DNA of 64,000 nucleotides from Paraplanobispora siamensis (GCF_016863175.1 NZ_BOOJ01000075.1:1-64000), one strand, 5' to 3'. Positions 37,936 through 46,549 are shown, numbered from the stretch's first letter. Notes: generated by a model from the sequence alone, not told the origin. A program made the numbers and translations.

Positions 37936-39237
37936 ATGGACGATTGGGCCGCGACGGACGAGTGGGCCACCGGCGCCGGGAGCCTCGCCGAGGCGTCGGT
38001 GGAGTCGATGTTCCGCGAGGAGCGCGGCCGGCTGCTGGCCTCCCTCGTACGCCGTTTCGGCGACCTCGACCTGGCCGAGGAGGTCGCCTCGGAGGCGATC
38101 GAGGCGGCGCTGGTGCACTGGCCGGTCGACGGGGTCCCGGCCAAGCCCGGCGCCTGGCTGCTGACGACGGCGCGGCGCAAGGCCGTCGACCGGCTGCGGC
38201 GGGACCAGGCCTACGCCGCCCGGCTGGCCATCCTGCAGGTGGACGCGGACCGCGCCGACCCCGCCCCGCCCGCGGACGCCGACGGCGACCTGCCCGACGA
38301 GCGGCTGCAGCTGTTCTTCACCTGCGCCCACCCCGCCCTGCCGGCCGAGGACCGCGTGGCGCTGACCCTGCGCTGCCTGGCCGGGCTGACGACGCCCGAG
38401 GTCGCGCGGGCCTTCCTGGTCCCGCCCGCGACGATGGCCCAGCGGATCGTGCGGGCCAAGAAGAAGATCCGCCAGGCGCGCATCCCGTTCCGGGTGCCGG
38501 GCGCCGACGAGCTGCCCGAGCGGCTGCCGGGAGTGCTGCAGGTCCTGTACTCGATCTTCACGGAGGGCTACGCGGCCAGCTCGGGCCCGCAGCTGCAGCG
38601 GCTCGACCTCGCCGAGGAGGCCATCAGGCTGGCGCGGATCCTGCGCCGCCTGCTGCCCGCCGAGCGGGAGATCGCGGGGCTGCTCGCGCTGATGCTGCTG
38701 ATCCACGCCCGGCGCGAGGCCCGCACGGGCCCGGACGGCGGGATCGTGCTGCTGGAGGACCAGGACCGCGGACGCTGGGACCGTACGATGATCGAGGAGG
38801 GCGGCGCCCTGGTGGTGGCCGCGCTGACCGGCGGCCCGCCCGGCCTGTACGGCGTGCAGGCCGCGATCGCCGCCCTGCACGACGAGGCCGCCGACGTCGC
38901 GACCACCGACTGGCCGCAGATCGTGGCGCTCTACGACATCATGCTCGCTCTCGCGCCGTCCCCGGTCGTCGCGCTGAACCGGGCCGTGGCGGTGGCGATG
39001 CGCGACGGCCCGCAGGCGGGCCTGGCGCTGCTGGACGGGCTGGCCGACGAGCCGCGGCTGCGCGGCTACGCCCCCTACCCGACGGCCCGGGCGGACCTGC
39101 TGCACCGGCTCGGCCGGCTCCCCGAGGCCGCGGCGGCCTACCGGGAGGCGCTGGAGCTGGCGGGCACCGAGCCCGAGCGCGCCCACCTGCGGCGCAGGCT
39201 CGAATCGGTCGAAACCCCCGGCGCGGACGGCGCGTGA
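37936..39237 (+). CDS. ECF-type sigma factor with C-terminal DUF6596/TPR-like region, second copy
   Basis: A 433-residue protein with sigma regions 2 (AEEVASEAIEAALVHWPVDG) and 4 (GLTTPEVARAFLVPPATMAQRIVRAKKKIRQ), then the long helical extension with the FTEGYAASSG motif shared with the protein at 51-1295. Co-transcribed with the YCII gene just upstream. The two YCII-sigma cassettes are clearly paralogous but not recent duplicates. The last repeat copy before the ATG supplies its ribosome site (GGAGGTCTGACGGAG). Confidence 0.9.
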   Translation: MDDWAATDEWATGAGSLAEASVESMFREERGRLLASLVRRFGDLDLAEEVASEAIEAALVHWPVDGVPAKPGAWLLTTARRKAVDRLRRDQAYAARLAILQVDADRADPAPPADADGDLPDERLQLFFTCAHPALPAEDRVALTLRCLAGLTTPEVARAFLVPPATMAQRIVRAKKKIRQARIPFRVPGADELPERLPGVLQVLYSIFTEGYAASSGPQLQRLDLAEEAIRLARILRRLLPAEREIAGLLALMLLIHARREARTGPDGGIVLLEDQDRGRWDRTMIEEGGALVVAALTGGPPGLYGVQAAIAALHDEAADVATTDWPQIVALYDIMLALAPSPVVALNRAVAVAMRDGPQAGLALLDGLADEPRLRGYAPYPTARADLLHRLGRLPEAAAAYREALELAGTEPERAHLRRRLESVETPGADGA

Positions 39238-39351
39238 CGGTCTTTCCGCACGGCGGGTGACGGTCCTTCCGTACGGCGCCCGCAGTCATCCGTACGGCTT
39301 CACACCATCTATCTGATTTCGCATGAGCGCATGCACCCTGAGGAGACGATC

Positions 39352-39984
39352 ATGGAATCCGGCACCGTCCTTGCCTGGGTGAAGTCCGAGCGACTCGGTC
39401 TCGCCGACTTCCTCGAAGGGCTCGACGACCACGAATGGCGGGAGGACTCCCTGTGCCCCGGCTGGACGGTGCACGACGTGGCCGCCCACGTGACGACGGC
39501 CACGCGCACCACGCTCCTCGGCACGATCAAGGGGGCGATCCGGGCCCGCGGCGACTTCAACCGGATGGTCGCCGCCGAGGCCACGGAGCGGGCGGCGCGG
39601 TTCGGGCGGGCCGAGCTCGTCGCGCAGATCCGCGAGATGGCGGGGGACGCCCGCCGCGCGCCCGGTGCAGGTCCGCTGGACCCGCTGGTCGACATCCTGG
39701 TGCACGGGCAGGACATCGCCCGGCCGCTCGGGCGCGTGCGCGAGATGCCCGCCGAGCCGGCGATCGCGGCGCTCGACCACGTCCGCACCAGCGTCTTCTA
39801 CGGTGCCCGCAAGCGTTTCCGCGGCACGAGGCTGGTCGCCGCCGACGCGGAGTGGTCGGCCGGGGAGGGGCCGGACGTCATCGAGGGGCCGGCGGGCGAC
39901 CTGCTCCTGCTGGCCACCGGACGGGCCGCGGGGCTCGCGGGGTTGTCCGGGCCGGGCGTCGCCCGGGTCGCGGCCACGCTGTAG
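39352..39984 (+). CDS. Maleylpyruvate isomerase family mycothiol-dependent protein
   Basis: A 210-residue DinB-like four-helix protein of the TIGR03083/MDMPI_N group: CPGWTVHDVAAHVTTATRTTLLGTI with the metal-binding histidine of VAAHV, then DPLVDILVHGQDIARPLG containing the second histidine. Such proteins use or bind mycothiol in isomerisation or thiol-transfer. ATG 39352 follows GAGGAGACGATC. It is a single-gene unit between the sigma factor and a convergent membrane protein gene. The substrate is unknown. Confidence 0.87.
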   Translation: MESGTVLAWVKSERLGLADFLEGLDDHEWREDSLCPGWTVHDVAAHVTTATRTTLLGTIKGAIRARGDFNRMVAAEATERAARFGRAELVAQIREMAGDARRAPGAGPLDPLVDILVHGQDIARPLGRVREMPAEPAIAALDHVRTSVFYGARKRFRGTRLVAADAEWSAGEGPDVIEGPAGDLLLLATGRAAGLAGLSGPGVARVAATL

Positions 39985-40041
39985 GGCTCTGCGGTCCGTG
40001 GTGGCGCCGCGGGGCGCGGGGTTCGCGGAAGGACTCGCCGC

Positions 40042-41223
40042 TCAGTCGGTCCCGGCCGGGCGCGAGGGCTGCGGCCGGGATCCGGACAGCAGGGTGAAGC
40101 GCCGCAGCGCCCATTCGATCGGGCCCTGCCGGTGGTGACGCAGCCACCGGGCGCTCAGCGTCAGCAGGACCGCGTAGATCACCGCGGCCACGCCCATCAC
40201 CGCGATCGGCTCCAGCCGGCCCGCCAGCGCCAGGCCGTACCCGGTGAAGACCAGGCAGGCCAGCACCGACTGGCCGATGTAGTTGGAGGCCGCGACCCGG
40301 CCGGCGGGGGCCAGCGCGCCGCCGACCGCCGGGACCCGCCTGACCAGCTGGAGCAGGGTGACCACGTAGGCGGCCGCCAGCAGCAGGGAGGTCACGTTGT
40401 TGATCCCCATCCCGAGCAGCTGCGCGGCGTCCCCGGCCTGGGACGACCAGGTGAAGAAGACCGCGGCGGGCAGGCCCACGCCGTACCCGGCCCACAGGAT
40501 CCGGGGGACCAGGTGGGCCCAGCGCTCCGGCTCCTCCAGCAGCCGCGACTTGCCCGCCGCCAGGCCGAACAGGAACAGCGCCATCGCCATCGGGCCCTGG
40601 CCGATCCACACCAGCATCGCGAGCATCGGGTAGGTCTCGAACTGGAAGCTCAGGAAGCCCAGCGGCCCGTCGGTGACCATCGCCTCGGCCCTCGCGGCGG
40701 CCGCGGCGTCGGAGGCCGAGGCCGTCACGCTGCCCGGATCGAGCAGGACCAGCCCGGCCAGCAGGAGCCAGATCACCGACGTCACCCCGATGATCCAGCA
40801 GCCGGCCTTGACGGCGGTCCTGGGCCGGATGTCGCGCATGGCCAGCAGCAGGACGCCGAGGGTGGCGTACAGGGTGAGGATGTCGCCGATCCACAGCAGG
40901 AACCCGTGCAGCACGCCCAGGACGAACAGCGCGAGACAGCGCCGGAGCATGCGGGCTTTGACCTTCTCGCCCCACGAGCGCATCTGCAGGGTGAAGGAGT
41001 AGCCGAACAGGAACGAGAAGATGACGTAGAACTTCGTCAGCACCAGCGTGCTGACCACCAGGGCGACCGGGCCCTCGCTGATGGGCAGGGTCCCGTTGCC
41101 GACGGCGTATCCGGGATCGGCGAAGAAGCCGATGTTGGCGATCAGGATGCCGCCCAGGGCGAAGCCCCGCACGGCGTCGATCTCGTGGACGCGCCTGGAC
41201 GCCGGTGACGAAGTCTGGACCAT
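40042..41223 (-). CDS. DUF418 domain membrane protein
   Basis: A 393-residue polytopic membrane protein with about eight to ten hydrophobic segments. It begins with the family signature EIDAVRGFALGGILIANI and the DUF418 domain occupies the C-terminal half (ERWAHLVPRILWAGYGVGLP ... GPIEWALRRFT). The family function is unknown; transport or acyl-group handling has been suggested. ATG 41223 starts the signature region. It is divergent from the small gene at 41368. Confidence 0.88.
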   Translation of the reverse strand: MVQTSSPASRRVHEIDAVRGFALGGILIANIGFFADPGYAVGNGTLPISEGPVALVVSTLVLTKFYVIFSFLFGYSFTLQMRSWGEKVKARMLRRCLALFVLGVLHGFLLWIGDILTLYATLGVLLLAMRDIRPRTAVKAGCWIIGVTSVIWLLLAGLVLLDPGSVTASASDAAAAARAEAMVTDGPLGFLSFQFETYPMLAMLVWIGQGPMAMALFLFGLAAGKSRLLEEPERWAHLVPRILWAGYGVGLPAAVFFTWSSQAGDAAQLLGMGINNVTSLLLAAAYVVTLLQLVRRVPAVGGALAPAGRVAASNYIGQSVLACLVFTGYGLALAGRLEPIAVMGVAAVIYAVLLTLSARWLRHHRQGPIEWALRRFTLLSGSRPQPSRPAGTD

Positions 41224-41367
41224 GGGTTCGATGCTAGGAACGCCGCCCGGGGCGCACATCGAACTTTGGGCGCTCTTCGCCCGGACGAAAGACGCAGGCC
41301 TGCCGACCGAAGACAGGGTGCGCCGGTGCTATGGGCCGTGGCGTCGCATCGGTGCGACAATCGCCGC

Positions 41368-41688
41368 ATGCCACGCTTCGAGCGCCTCACGGTCGAGGAG
41401 GCGCGCACTCTGAGCCGCAACCAGCTGCTGCCCCGCATCGAGGCCGAGCAGAAGTACTGGTACGGCCTCCTGAACAGCGGGCAGATGCGCGTCGGCGACG
41501 ACGAGGCGTTCAAGACCTTCAACCGGATCCTGCGCATCGCCGTCGACCCCGGCCACCCCGCCCCCGGCCACCCCGCCCCCGGCCCGGACGCCTTCCTCGG
41601 CGGCGAGGCCCACGACGCGCCCGCCCACGACCTGGACCTGGACCCGGACCACTGGACGAAACCGCTCGGCGAACTCGGTGACCTTTAG
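41368..41688 (+). CDS. Hypothetical protein
   Basis: A 106-residue protein. The N-terminal 60 residues form a conserved-looking helical unit (PRFERLTVEEARTLSRNQLL, then EAEQKYWYGLL). The tail is Pro/His/Asp-rich with a duplicated GHPAP unit (PGHPAPGHPAPGPDAF) and ends in DLDLDPDHWTKPLGELGDL. I do not recognise a family. The start is the first ATG before the conserved part. Its stop codon lies inside a 35-bp element whose inverted copy covers the end of the gene at 44226. Confidence 0.6.
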   Translation: MPRFERLTVEEARTLSRNQLLPRIEAEQKYWYGLLNSGQMRVGDDEAFKTFNRILRIAVDPGHPAPGHPAPGPDAFLGGEAHDAPAHDLDLDPDHWTKPLGELGDL

Positions 41689-41722
41689 ACGGGTGAGTCC
41701 TGAAGCTGAAAGCGGGTACGGC
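41688..41722 (+). repeat. 35-bp dispersed repeat, copy A
   Basis: This sequence, beginning GACGGGTGAGTCCTGA and ending AAAGCGGGTACGGC, occurs inverted at 44207-44241 with only 2 mismatches in 35 bases. Here it follows the stop codon of the small gene. The pair flanks 2.5 kb containing merR, the quinone oxidoreductase and a gene remnant. Confidence 0.8.
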
Positions 41723-41780
41723 AGTGCGGGCCGAGCGGGTGAGCCCCCGCGGAGCGCGTCCGTGACCGGCCGCCGGGATC

Positions 41781-42632
41781 TCACCAGAACCGCGGCTGGG
41801 CGGGGATGGTCTCCAGATCGGTCAGCAGCAGCTCACGGTCCTCCTCCTGCGCGATGTCCTCGGCCGCGGCCAGCGCCTGCTCGGTCCACGCGCGGGCCTG
41901 CTCCCGGTCACCGGCCACCGCGCTGGCACGGGCCAGGGCCTCGTAGCCGAAGGCCAGATCCCAATCCCCGATGCCGTGGGCACGGCAGAGCTCCAGACTG
42001 CGGCGGGCGTGGTGCAACGCCGGCTCGGCGCGCCCCAGGACCGCGTACACCCGTGAGCACTGCCACTCGCCGCGGCTGCGGTTGACCGCGGTACCCACCT
42101 CACCCCAGTGGTGGCGCGAGGCGTGCGCCATGTGCAGCATCCGGTCGTCTTCGTCGGCCGTGCGGTCCTCCTTCTCCAGCAGCCGCCACACCCCGTTGAA
42201 CAAGTCGATGGCCAGCTGCCGCTGTTCACCCGCCGCACCGGCGAAGCCGTGCGGGTCCGTCTGGTCTGTCATCAGCGTCTTGACTCCGTCCTCGAGAAGA
42301 TGATCGATGCGGTGCAGGTCCCCGCGGGTCCGGTCCAGACGTGCCTGGAGGCGGCGGCGGTGCTCGGCCAGCACCCGCCGGATCGCGGCCTCGTCGTCAG
42401 GCGCCGCCAGACACGACCGCACCTGCTCCAGGGGCACATCGACCGAGCGCAGCAACCGGATCAACCGCGCGTGGGCGACCTGCTGGGGCCCGTAGTAGCG
42501 GTATCCGCTCCCGGGCTCGACCAGGGCGGGCACCAGGAGGCCGATGCGGTCGTAGTGGCGCAGCGCCTTCGCCGTCAGGCCGACACGACGTGCCAGCCGG
42601 CCGACCGTGATCAACTCGGGTTCGTCCGCCAT
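41781..42632 (-). CDS. MerR-family regulator with helical C-terminal domain
   Basis: A 283-residue protein. Residues 8-75 are the MerR winged helix (ITVGRLARRVGLTAKALRHYDRIGLLVPALVEPGSGYRYY) and 85-125 the dimerisation coil. The rest is an all-helical TPR-like ligand or effector domain (residues 140-280, ALHHARRSLELCRAHGIGDWDLAFGYEALARA). The ligand is unknown. The promoter has the 19-bp spacer typical of MerR-controlled genes with a palindrome in it, so it is almost certainly autoregulated, and the ATG lies about where transcription should begin. Confidence 0.9.
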   Translation of the reverse strand: MADEPELITVGRLARRVGLTAKALRHYDRIGLLVPALVEPGSGYRYYGPQQVAHARLIRLLRSVDVPLEQVRSCLAAPDDEAAIRRVLAEHRRRLQARLDRTRGDLHRIDHLLEDGVKTLMTDQTDPHGFAGAAGEQRQLAIDLFNGVWRLLEKEDRTADEDDRMLHMAHASRHHWGEVGTAVNRSRGEWQCSRVYAVLGRAEPALHHARRSLELCRAHGIGDWDLAFGYEALARASAVAGDREQARAWTEQALAAAEDIAQEEDRELLLTDLETIPAQPRFW

Positions 42633-42638
42633 GCGCCG

Positions 42639-42669
42639 AATCTAGAACCTTGCCGCGCGGCAACCTCAA
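42639..42669 (-). promoter_or_regulatory. MerR-type promoter with 19-bp spacer and palindromic operator
   Basis: On the minus strand TTGAGG (42669-42664) and TAGATT (42644-42639) are separated by exactly 19 bases, and the spacer contains the perfect palindrome TTGCCGCGCGGCAA (42650-42663). The merR ATG is only 6 bases beyond the -10, so the message is leaderless. This is the classical MerR layout. Confidence 0.8.
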
Positions 42670-42740
42670 GCCCGGCGCCGAATGCCTGCGCGCTCGGTGA
42701 ACGGCCGTGACCTGATCCGCTGCCGGCTTTGCCGCCGGTC

Positions 42741-43712
42741 CTAGGGAATGAGCGCGACCTTGCCGACGACCCGGCGGTGGAGGAGGTCGTCGATGACGTC
42801 GGCGGCGGCGTCGAGGGGGGCGGTGCGCGGCGGGACGGGGTCCAGGCGGCCGGATGCGACGAGTCCGAGCAACTCCTCCAGGAGGGCGCGCTGCTTCAGG
42901 GGATCGGTGAGCGACCAGGCGCCCCAGTCGACGCCGACCACCGACCGGTTGCGCAGCAGGACCTGGTTGAGCGGCAGGGCCGGGATCGTGCCGGAGGCGA
43001 AGCCGATGACCAGATAGCGGCCGTGGTTCCCGAGCGCGCGCAGCGCCTGTTCGGCGATCTCCCCGCCGACGGGGTCGTAGACGAGATCGACTCCGCCGTC
43101 CGACCACCGGCGGGCGGACTCCTTCAGGCCGGCGGGCGTGAGCTCGGAGGTGTCGGCGACCTCGTGCGCGCCTGCGGCGCGGGCGGCGGCCAGCTTCTCC
43201 GGCGAGGACGCCGCGGCGAGCACGCGGGCGCCCAGCGCCGTCGCGACCTGGACGGCGGCCAGGCCCACGCCGCCACCGGCGCCGAGGACCAGGACGGTCT
43301 CCTCCGCGGCGAGGGCGCCCCGGTTCCGCAGGGCGAACATGGCGGTGCTGTAGCTCTGGACGAAGGTCGCCGCCCGTGCCGCGTCGAGCCGGTCAGGGAT
43401 CGGTACGGCCGCCGCCGCGGGCACCGCCACCCGGGAGGCGAAGCCGCCGAGGCCGCACATCGCGACCACCCGGGTGCCCACGGCCGGCTCGGTGACTCCG
43501 GCGCCTGCCGCGGCCACCGTACCGGCCACCTCGCCGCCGGGGACGAACGGCAGCGGCGGTTTGATCTGGTAGCGGCCTCGGACGAACAGCCCGTCCACGT
43601 AGTTGACCCCGGCCGCCTCGACGGCGATCACCACCTGACCCGGACCGGGCTCCACCGGTTCGGCCTCGGTCACCACGACGGAGCCCAGTTCCTCGCATAC
43701 CACCGCGCGCAT
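42741..43712 (-). CDS. Zinc-type quinone oxidoreductase (NADPH:quinone reductase-like, MDR superfamily)
   Basis: A 323-residue medium-chain reductase. The GroES-like domain begins MRAVVCEELGSVVVTEAEPV and contains AGVNYVDGLFVRGRYQIKPPLPFVPGGEVAG. The Rossmann domain has VLVLGAGGGVGLAAVQVATALGARV and ends VDWGAWSLTDP, as in NADPH-dependent quinone oxidoreductases. No zinc ligands are apparent, despite the family name. It probably reduces quinones or enones. ATG 43712 is the start. It lies 108 bp upstream of merR on the same map segment but is transcribed away from its promoter, so it is not obviously in that regulon. Confidence 0.9.
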   Translation of the reverse strand: MRAVVCEELGSVVVTEAEPVEPGPGQVVIAVEAAGVNYVDGLFVRGRYQIKPPLPFVPGGEVAGTVAAAGAGVTEPAVGTRVVAMCGLGGFASRVAVPAAAAVPIPDRLDAARAATFVQSYSTAMFALRNRGALAAEETVLVLGAGGGVGLAAVQVATALGARVLAAASSPEKLAAARAAGAHEVADTSELTPAGLKESARRWSDGGVDLVYDPVGGEIAEQALRALGNHGRYLVIGFASGTIPALPLNQVLLRNRSVVGVDWGAWSLTDPLKQRALLEELLGLVASGRLDPVPPRTAPLDAAADVIDDLLHRRVVGKVALIP

Positions 43713-43831
43713 GTGGCCCACTATGGCCGAAACCGAACCGCATTCGCCACTGTGAACCAATGTGAGCCGACGCGAGGAGGCGCCGACGGGCCCTCCACGG
43801 TTACCGTGCATCTCATGGACGTGATCGGACG

Positions 43832-43981
43832 GCGGCCGCCGCAGAGACGGTGCTGGTGGATCATGTCCGCATCCTGGCCGAGGCCATGGGAGCCACCCCG
43901 GGCCAGCTCGCCCTGGCCGCGAGGCTGGGCGGGGCAGGCGACCGGTGCGGCGAGGCGCACATGAACCTCGTCGAACGCTGA
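43832..43981 (+). pseudogene. Remnant of an aldo/keto reductase gene
   Basis: A 50-codon stretch ending at TGA 43981 reads AAAETVLVDHVRILAEAMGA, then TPGQLALAARLGGAG. This closely resembles the C-terminal helix region of aldo/keto reductases (AEA-G-TPAQLALAW), but no upstream part and no PIPGT motif remain. It is preceded by unrelated sequence, so only the 3' end of the gene is left. It lies in a 513-bp gene-free gap that also holds a copy of the dispersed repeats. Confidence 0.45.
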
Positions 43982-44084
43982 CCCGTCCCGGACCACACAT
44001 GCGGCCCGGGCGGCGCAGGCGAGGATCGGCCGGACGGGCAGATCCTGAGGCGGCGGGCGAGTACGGCGCCGCACGGCCAGTGAC

Positions 44085-44207
44085 GGACCCACCCGTGGGA
44101 CACGTCCGTGGCAGGCCGCGTGTCGCCCACCCGGGCCGTGCCTCACGGCAGCCGGGCGGGCCCGTCATCCGGGCGGACGTGCCTCACGGGCCCACCGCCG
44201 GGCGCAG
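44085..44207. repeat. Second locus of the 24-kb intergenic repeat family
   Basis: GGACCCACCCGTGGGACACG at 44085-44104 and the following CGTGTCGCCCACCC match the arm at 24241-24290. GGCGGACGTGCCTCACGGGC downstream matches the tandem array in the other orientation. About 120 bp of related, degenerate repeat units; non-coding. Confidence 0.65.
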
Positions 44208-44241
44208 CCGTACCCGCTTTCAGCCTCAGGACTCATCCGTC
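44207..44241 (-). repeat. 35-bp dispersed repeat, copy B (inverted)
   Basis: Inverted copy of 41688-41722 with 2 mismatches. It covers the last five codons and the stop of the reductase gene at 44226, in which it encodes TDES followed by TGA. Confidence 0.8.
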
Positions 44242-44819
44242 CGGCGGCGGACTCGGAAGCGCAGGTGCAGGACTCTGTCGCCCTGGATCACCGTGTGCGG
44301 GTCCTCGAGCAGGTACTGGGCGTCGGCCGATCCGAAGTACCGCTTGCCCGAGCCGAAGACCACCGGGGCCACGTCCATCGCCACCTCGTCCACCAGGCCC
44401 AGAGCGAAGGCCTGTCCGCCGACGTCGCCCGCCGCCACGGCGACGATCCGCTCCCCGGCGAGTTCCCTGGCCTTCACGATCGCCTGCGCCACGTCGTCGA
44501 CGAAGAGGTACGACGCCTCGGGGTGCCACCCCTCGGGTTTGGGCCGGTGCGACACCACGACCACGTGCTCGCCCGCCGGCGGCGAGCCCTCCCAGCCGTT
44601 GGTCAGGTCGAACAGGTGACGCCCGATCACCATCGACCCGATGCTCGCCCACATCGGGCGGACGTACTCGGCCGAGATCCGCGAGACCTTCATCCCGCCG
44701 TCGTCGGCGAGTGGGGTGTCGCCGTTGAAGTACCAGTCGAACAGCGGGCCGACCTGGTCGTTCGCGTCGGCGATGAAGCCGTCCACGGAGACGACGTTGT
44801 GCATCACCACGGTGCTCAT
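44226..44819 (-). CDS. Dihydrofolate reductase family protein (RibD C-terminal-like)
   Basis: A 197-residue DHFR-fold protein starting MSTVVMHNVVSVDGFIADAN, with ASIGSMVIGRHLFDLTNGW and VAAGDVGGQAFALGLVDEVAMDVAPVVFGSGKRYF, the typical NADPH-binding and substrate-side elements of the RibD_C group. These are reductases of uncertain substrate, not the folate enzyme. ATG 44819 follows GGGAGATGTG. A second, distinct member is at 46851. The 3' end lies within the 35-bp dispersed repeat copy B. Confidence 0.9.
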   Translation of the reverse strand: MSTVVMHNVVSVDGFIADANDQVGPLFDWYFNGDTPLADDGGMKVSRISAEYVRPMWASIGSMVIGRHLFDLTNGWEGSPPAGEHVVVVSHRPKPEGWHPEASYLFVDDVAQAIVKARELAGERIVAVAAGDVGGQAFALGLVDEVAMDVAPVVFGSGKRYFGSADAQYLLEDPHTVIQGDRVLHLRFRVRRRTDES

Positions 44820-44858
44820 CACATCTCCCGGGTGCCGTAGGGGTCAGCGGACTTCGGG

Positions 44859-44936
44859 GATTCCCCGTGCGCGTGGACCCGGCACACCACCGAACGGGAA
44901 TCCCTGTGTGTGTGCATCCAGCACACCACCGAACCC
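44859..44936. repeat. 39-bp tandem duplication
   Basis: Two adjacent copies, diverged but both ending in GCACACCACCGAAC, in the 170-bp gap upstream of the reductase gene. Nothing else is seen in the gap. Confidence 0.7.
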
Positions 44937-44989
44937 CGTCGCCGTGCCACCGCCTCGCGGGCGACGGCCTCCGACGGCCGGGCGGACGG

Positions 44990-46549
44990 CTATCGGACGG
45001 GGACGTCGGGGCAGGCGGTGTCCCCGGCGGGCAGGGCGCCGTCGAGCAGATAGCGGTGGACGGCTCCGTCGACGCAGGCGTTGGGGGTGGCGGTGAACAC
45101 CCGGGAGACCAGGTGACGGAAGGCGCCACGCACGGTGACCATGCGGGAGCCGCTCAGCGCCCGGCGCATCGCCCGCTGTCCCGGATAGGGGGTCTTGGGG
45201 TCGCCGGAGGCCCCGACGATCAGGGCCGGGACGTCGTTGCGGATCCGGGTCGGAGGTTCGGCGGGGGAGGCCGGCCAGAACGCGCAGGGCAGGTTCATGG
45301 CGCGGGTCAGCGGGCCGAACAGGGGTTCGTCGGCGCGGTGGGCCTTGATGTCGCGGTAGTAGTCGCCGGGATCACGGGAGGCCGGTCCGTCCGCGCAGGT
45401 GATCGCCATCCGCGCGCTGCCGGCCCCGTCCGTCTCCGGGGAGGACAGGAACGTGAGCCCTTCCTCCAGGGAGGGGGTCGGGGCGACCTCGGCCCCGCGG
45501 GCGGCGTCGTTGAGGACCTTGAGGTCGGAGGCCAGCCCGGCGTAGGCCTGCTCGCTGTCCCTGCCCAGGCTGAACAGCAGGATCGCCGGGAAGAGGTGGG
45601 TGTCGACCCGGTGGCGGCCGATCCGCAGCGGGTCGCGGGCGGCGGCCCGGTCGATCCGGTTCACGGTGGCCAGGACCCGGGCGGTGGTGGAGCCCAGGCG
45701 GTAGCGGTCGTGGTGACGGGCGGCCCAGCCCGCCCACTTCTCCAGGGCCGCGGCCAGGTACGGTCCCATCGGACGGGCGTAGCCGGGCCCGGCGGCCGCG
45801 GGATCCAGGGCGCTGTCGAGGACGAACCGGTCGGCATGGTGGGGGAACAGTTGCATGTAGACCGCGCCCAGGTAGGTGCCGTACGACCCGCCGAGGTAGG
45901 ACAGCTTCGGCTCGCCCAGGGCGGCGCGGATCACGTCCATGTCGCGGGCGGTGGCGCGGGCCGAGGCGTGCGGCAGCATCTCCCGCAGCCCCGCGCAGCG
46001 GGACGCCAGGTCCCGGGCCCGCGCCGCGGTCCGGTCGAAGCCGCGCCGGTCGTGACCGGTCGAGAGCACGTAGTCGCCGATGGGCCAGTGGCAGTTCAGA
46101 GGAGTGCTGCGCCCGGTGAACCGGGAATCCATCCCGATCACGTCGTAGCGGGCCGCCAGCGCGGGCTCGGCCTCCTTGAGCAGCGGCGCGTAGACCCTTC
46201 CCGGGTCGCCGGGACCGCCGGGATTGATCAGCAGCGCTCCGCGCCGGCGCCCGGGGTCACCGGCCTGCAGCCGGGAGATCGCGACCTTGATGGCGGGGCC
46301 GTCCGGACGGGCGTGGTCCAGCGGGACGGTGACCTCGGCGCAGCGTGCCCCGGCGGCGTCCAGGTGCCCGCCGATCTCGTCGTCGGGGCCGGTCCGGCAG
46401 TCGTGCCAGATGATCTTCTGCTGCCCGAACCGGTGGAGTCCGTCGTCGGGGCCGGAGGGGCGGGAACCGGGGGCGGCGAGGGCGCTCGCGCATCCGGACG
46501 AGGCGAGCACGGTCAGGGCGGCGACGGCCGCCATGGAAATCTTTCGCAT
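44990..46549 (-). CDS. Lipoprotein alpha/beta hydrolase, TAP-like tripeptidyl aminopeptidase
   Basis: A 519-residue secreted hydrolase. The N-terminus MRKISMAAVAALTVLASSGC is a lipoprotein signal with lipobox LASSGC, so the enzyme is anchored at the outer face of the membrane. The catalytic serine is in LGGSYGTYLGA; the C-terminal TAP-like domain (CAFWPASPAEPP ... VPALIVGASGDPKTPYPGQ) supplies the aspartate, followed by the histidine in GAFRHLVS. Two cysteine pairs are likely disulfides. Members release tripeptides or act as esterases. ATG 46549 is the start. It is divergent from the reductase gene at 46851. Confidence 0.88.
   Translation of the reverse strand: MRKISMAAVAALTVLASSGCASALAAPGSRPSGPDDGLHRFGQQKIIWHDCRTGPDDEIGGHLDAAGARCAEVTVPLDHARPDGPAIKVAISRLQAGDPGRRRGALLINPGGPGDPGRVYAPLLKEAEPALAARYDVIGMDSRFTGRSTPLNCHWPIGDYVLSTGHDRRGFDRTAARARDLASRCAGLREMLPHASARATARDMDVIRAALGEPKLSYLGGSYGTYLGAVYMQLFPHHADRFVLDSALDPAAAGPGYARPMGPYLAAALEKWAGWAARHHDRYRLGSTTARVLATVNRIDRAAARDPLRIGRHRVDTHLFPAILLFSLGRDSEQAYAGLASDLKVLNDAARGAEVAPTPSLEEGLTFLSSPETDGAGSARMAITCADGPASRDPGDYYRDIKAHRADEPLFGPLTRAMNLPCAFWPASPAEPPTRIRNDVPALIVGASGDPKTPYPGQRAMRRALSGSRMVTVRGAFRHLVSRVFTATPNACVDGAVHRYLLDGALPAGDTACPDVPVR

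Noticed and set aside
41678-42085. A 135-codon plus-strand ORF opposite the merR gene
   Set aside because: It is Arg/Pro-rich shadow sequence of merR, which has clear MerR motifs and a promoter.
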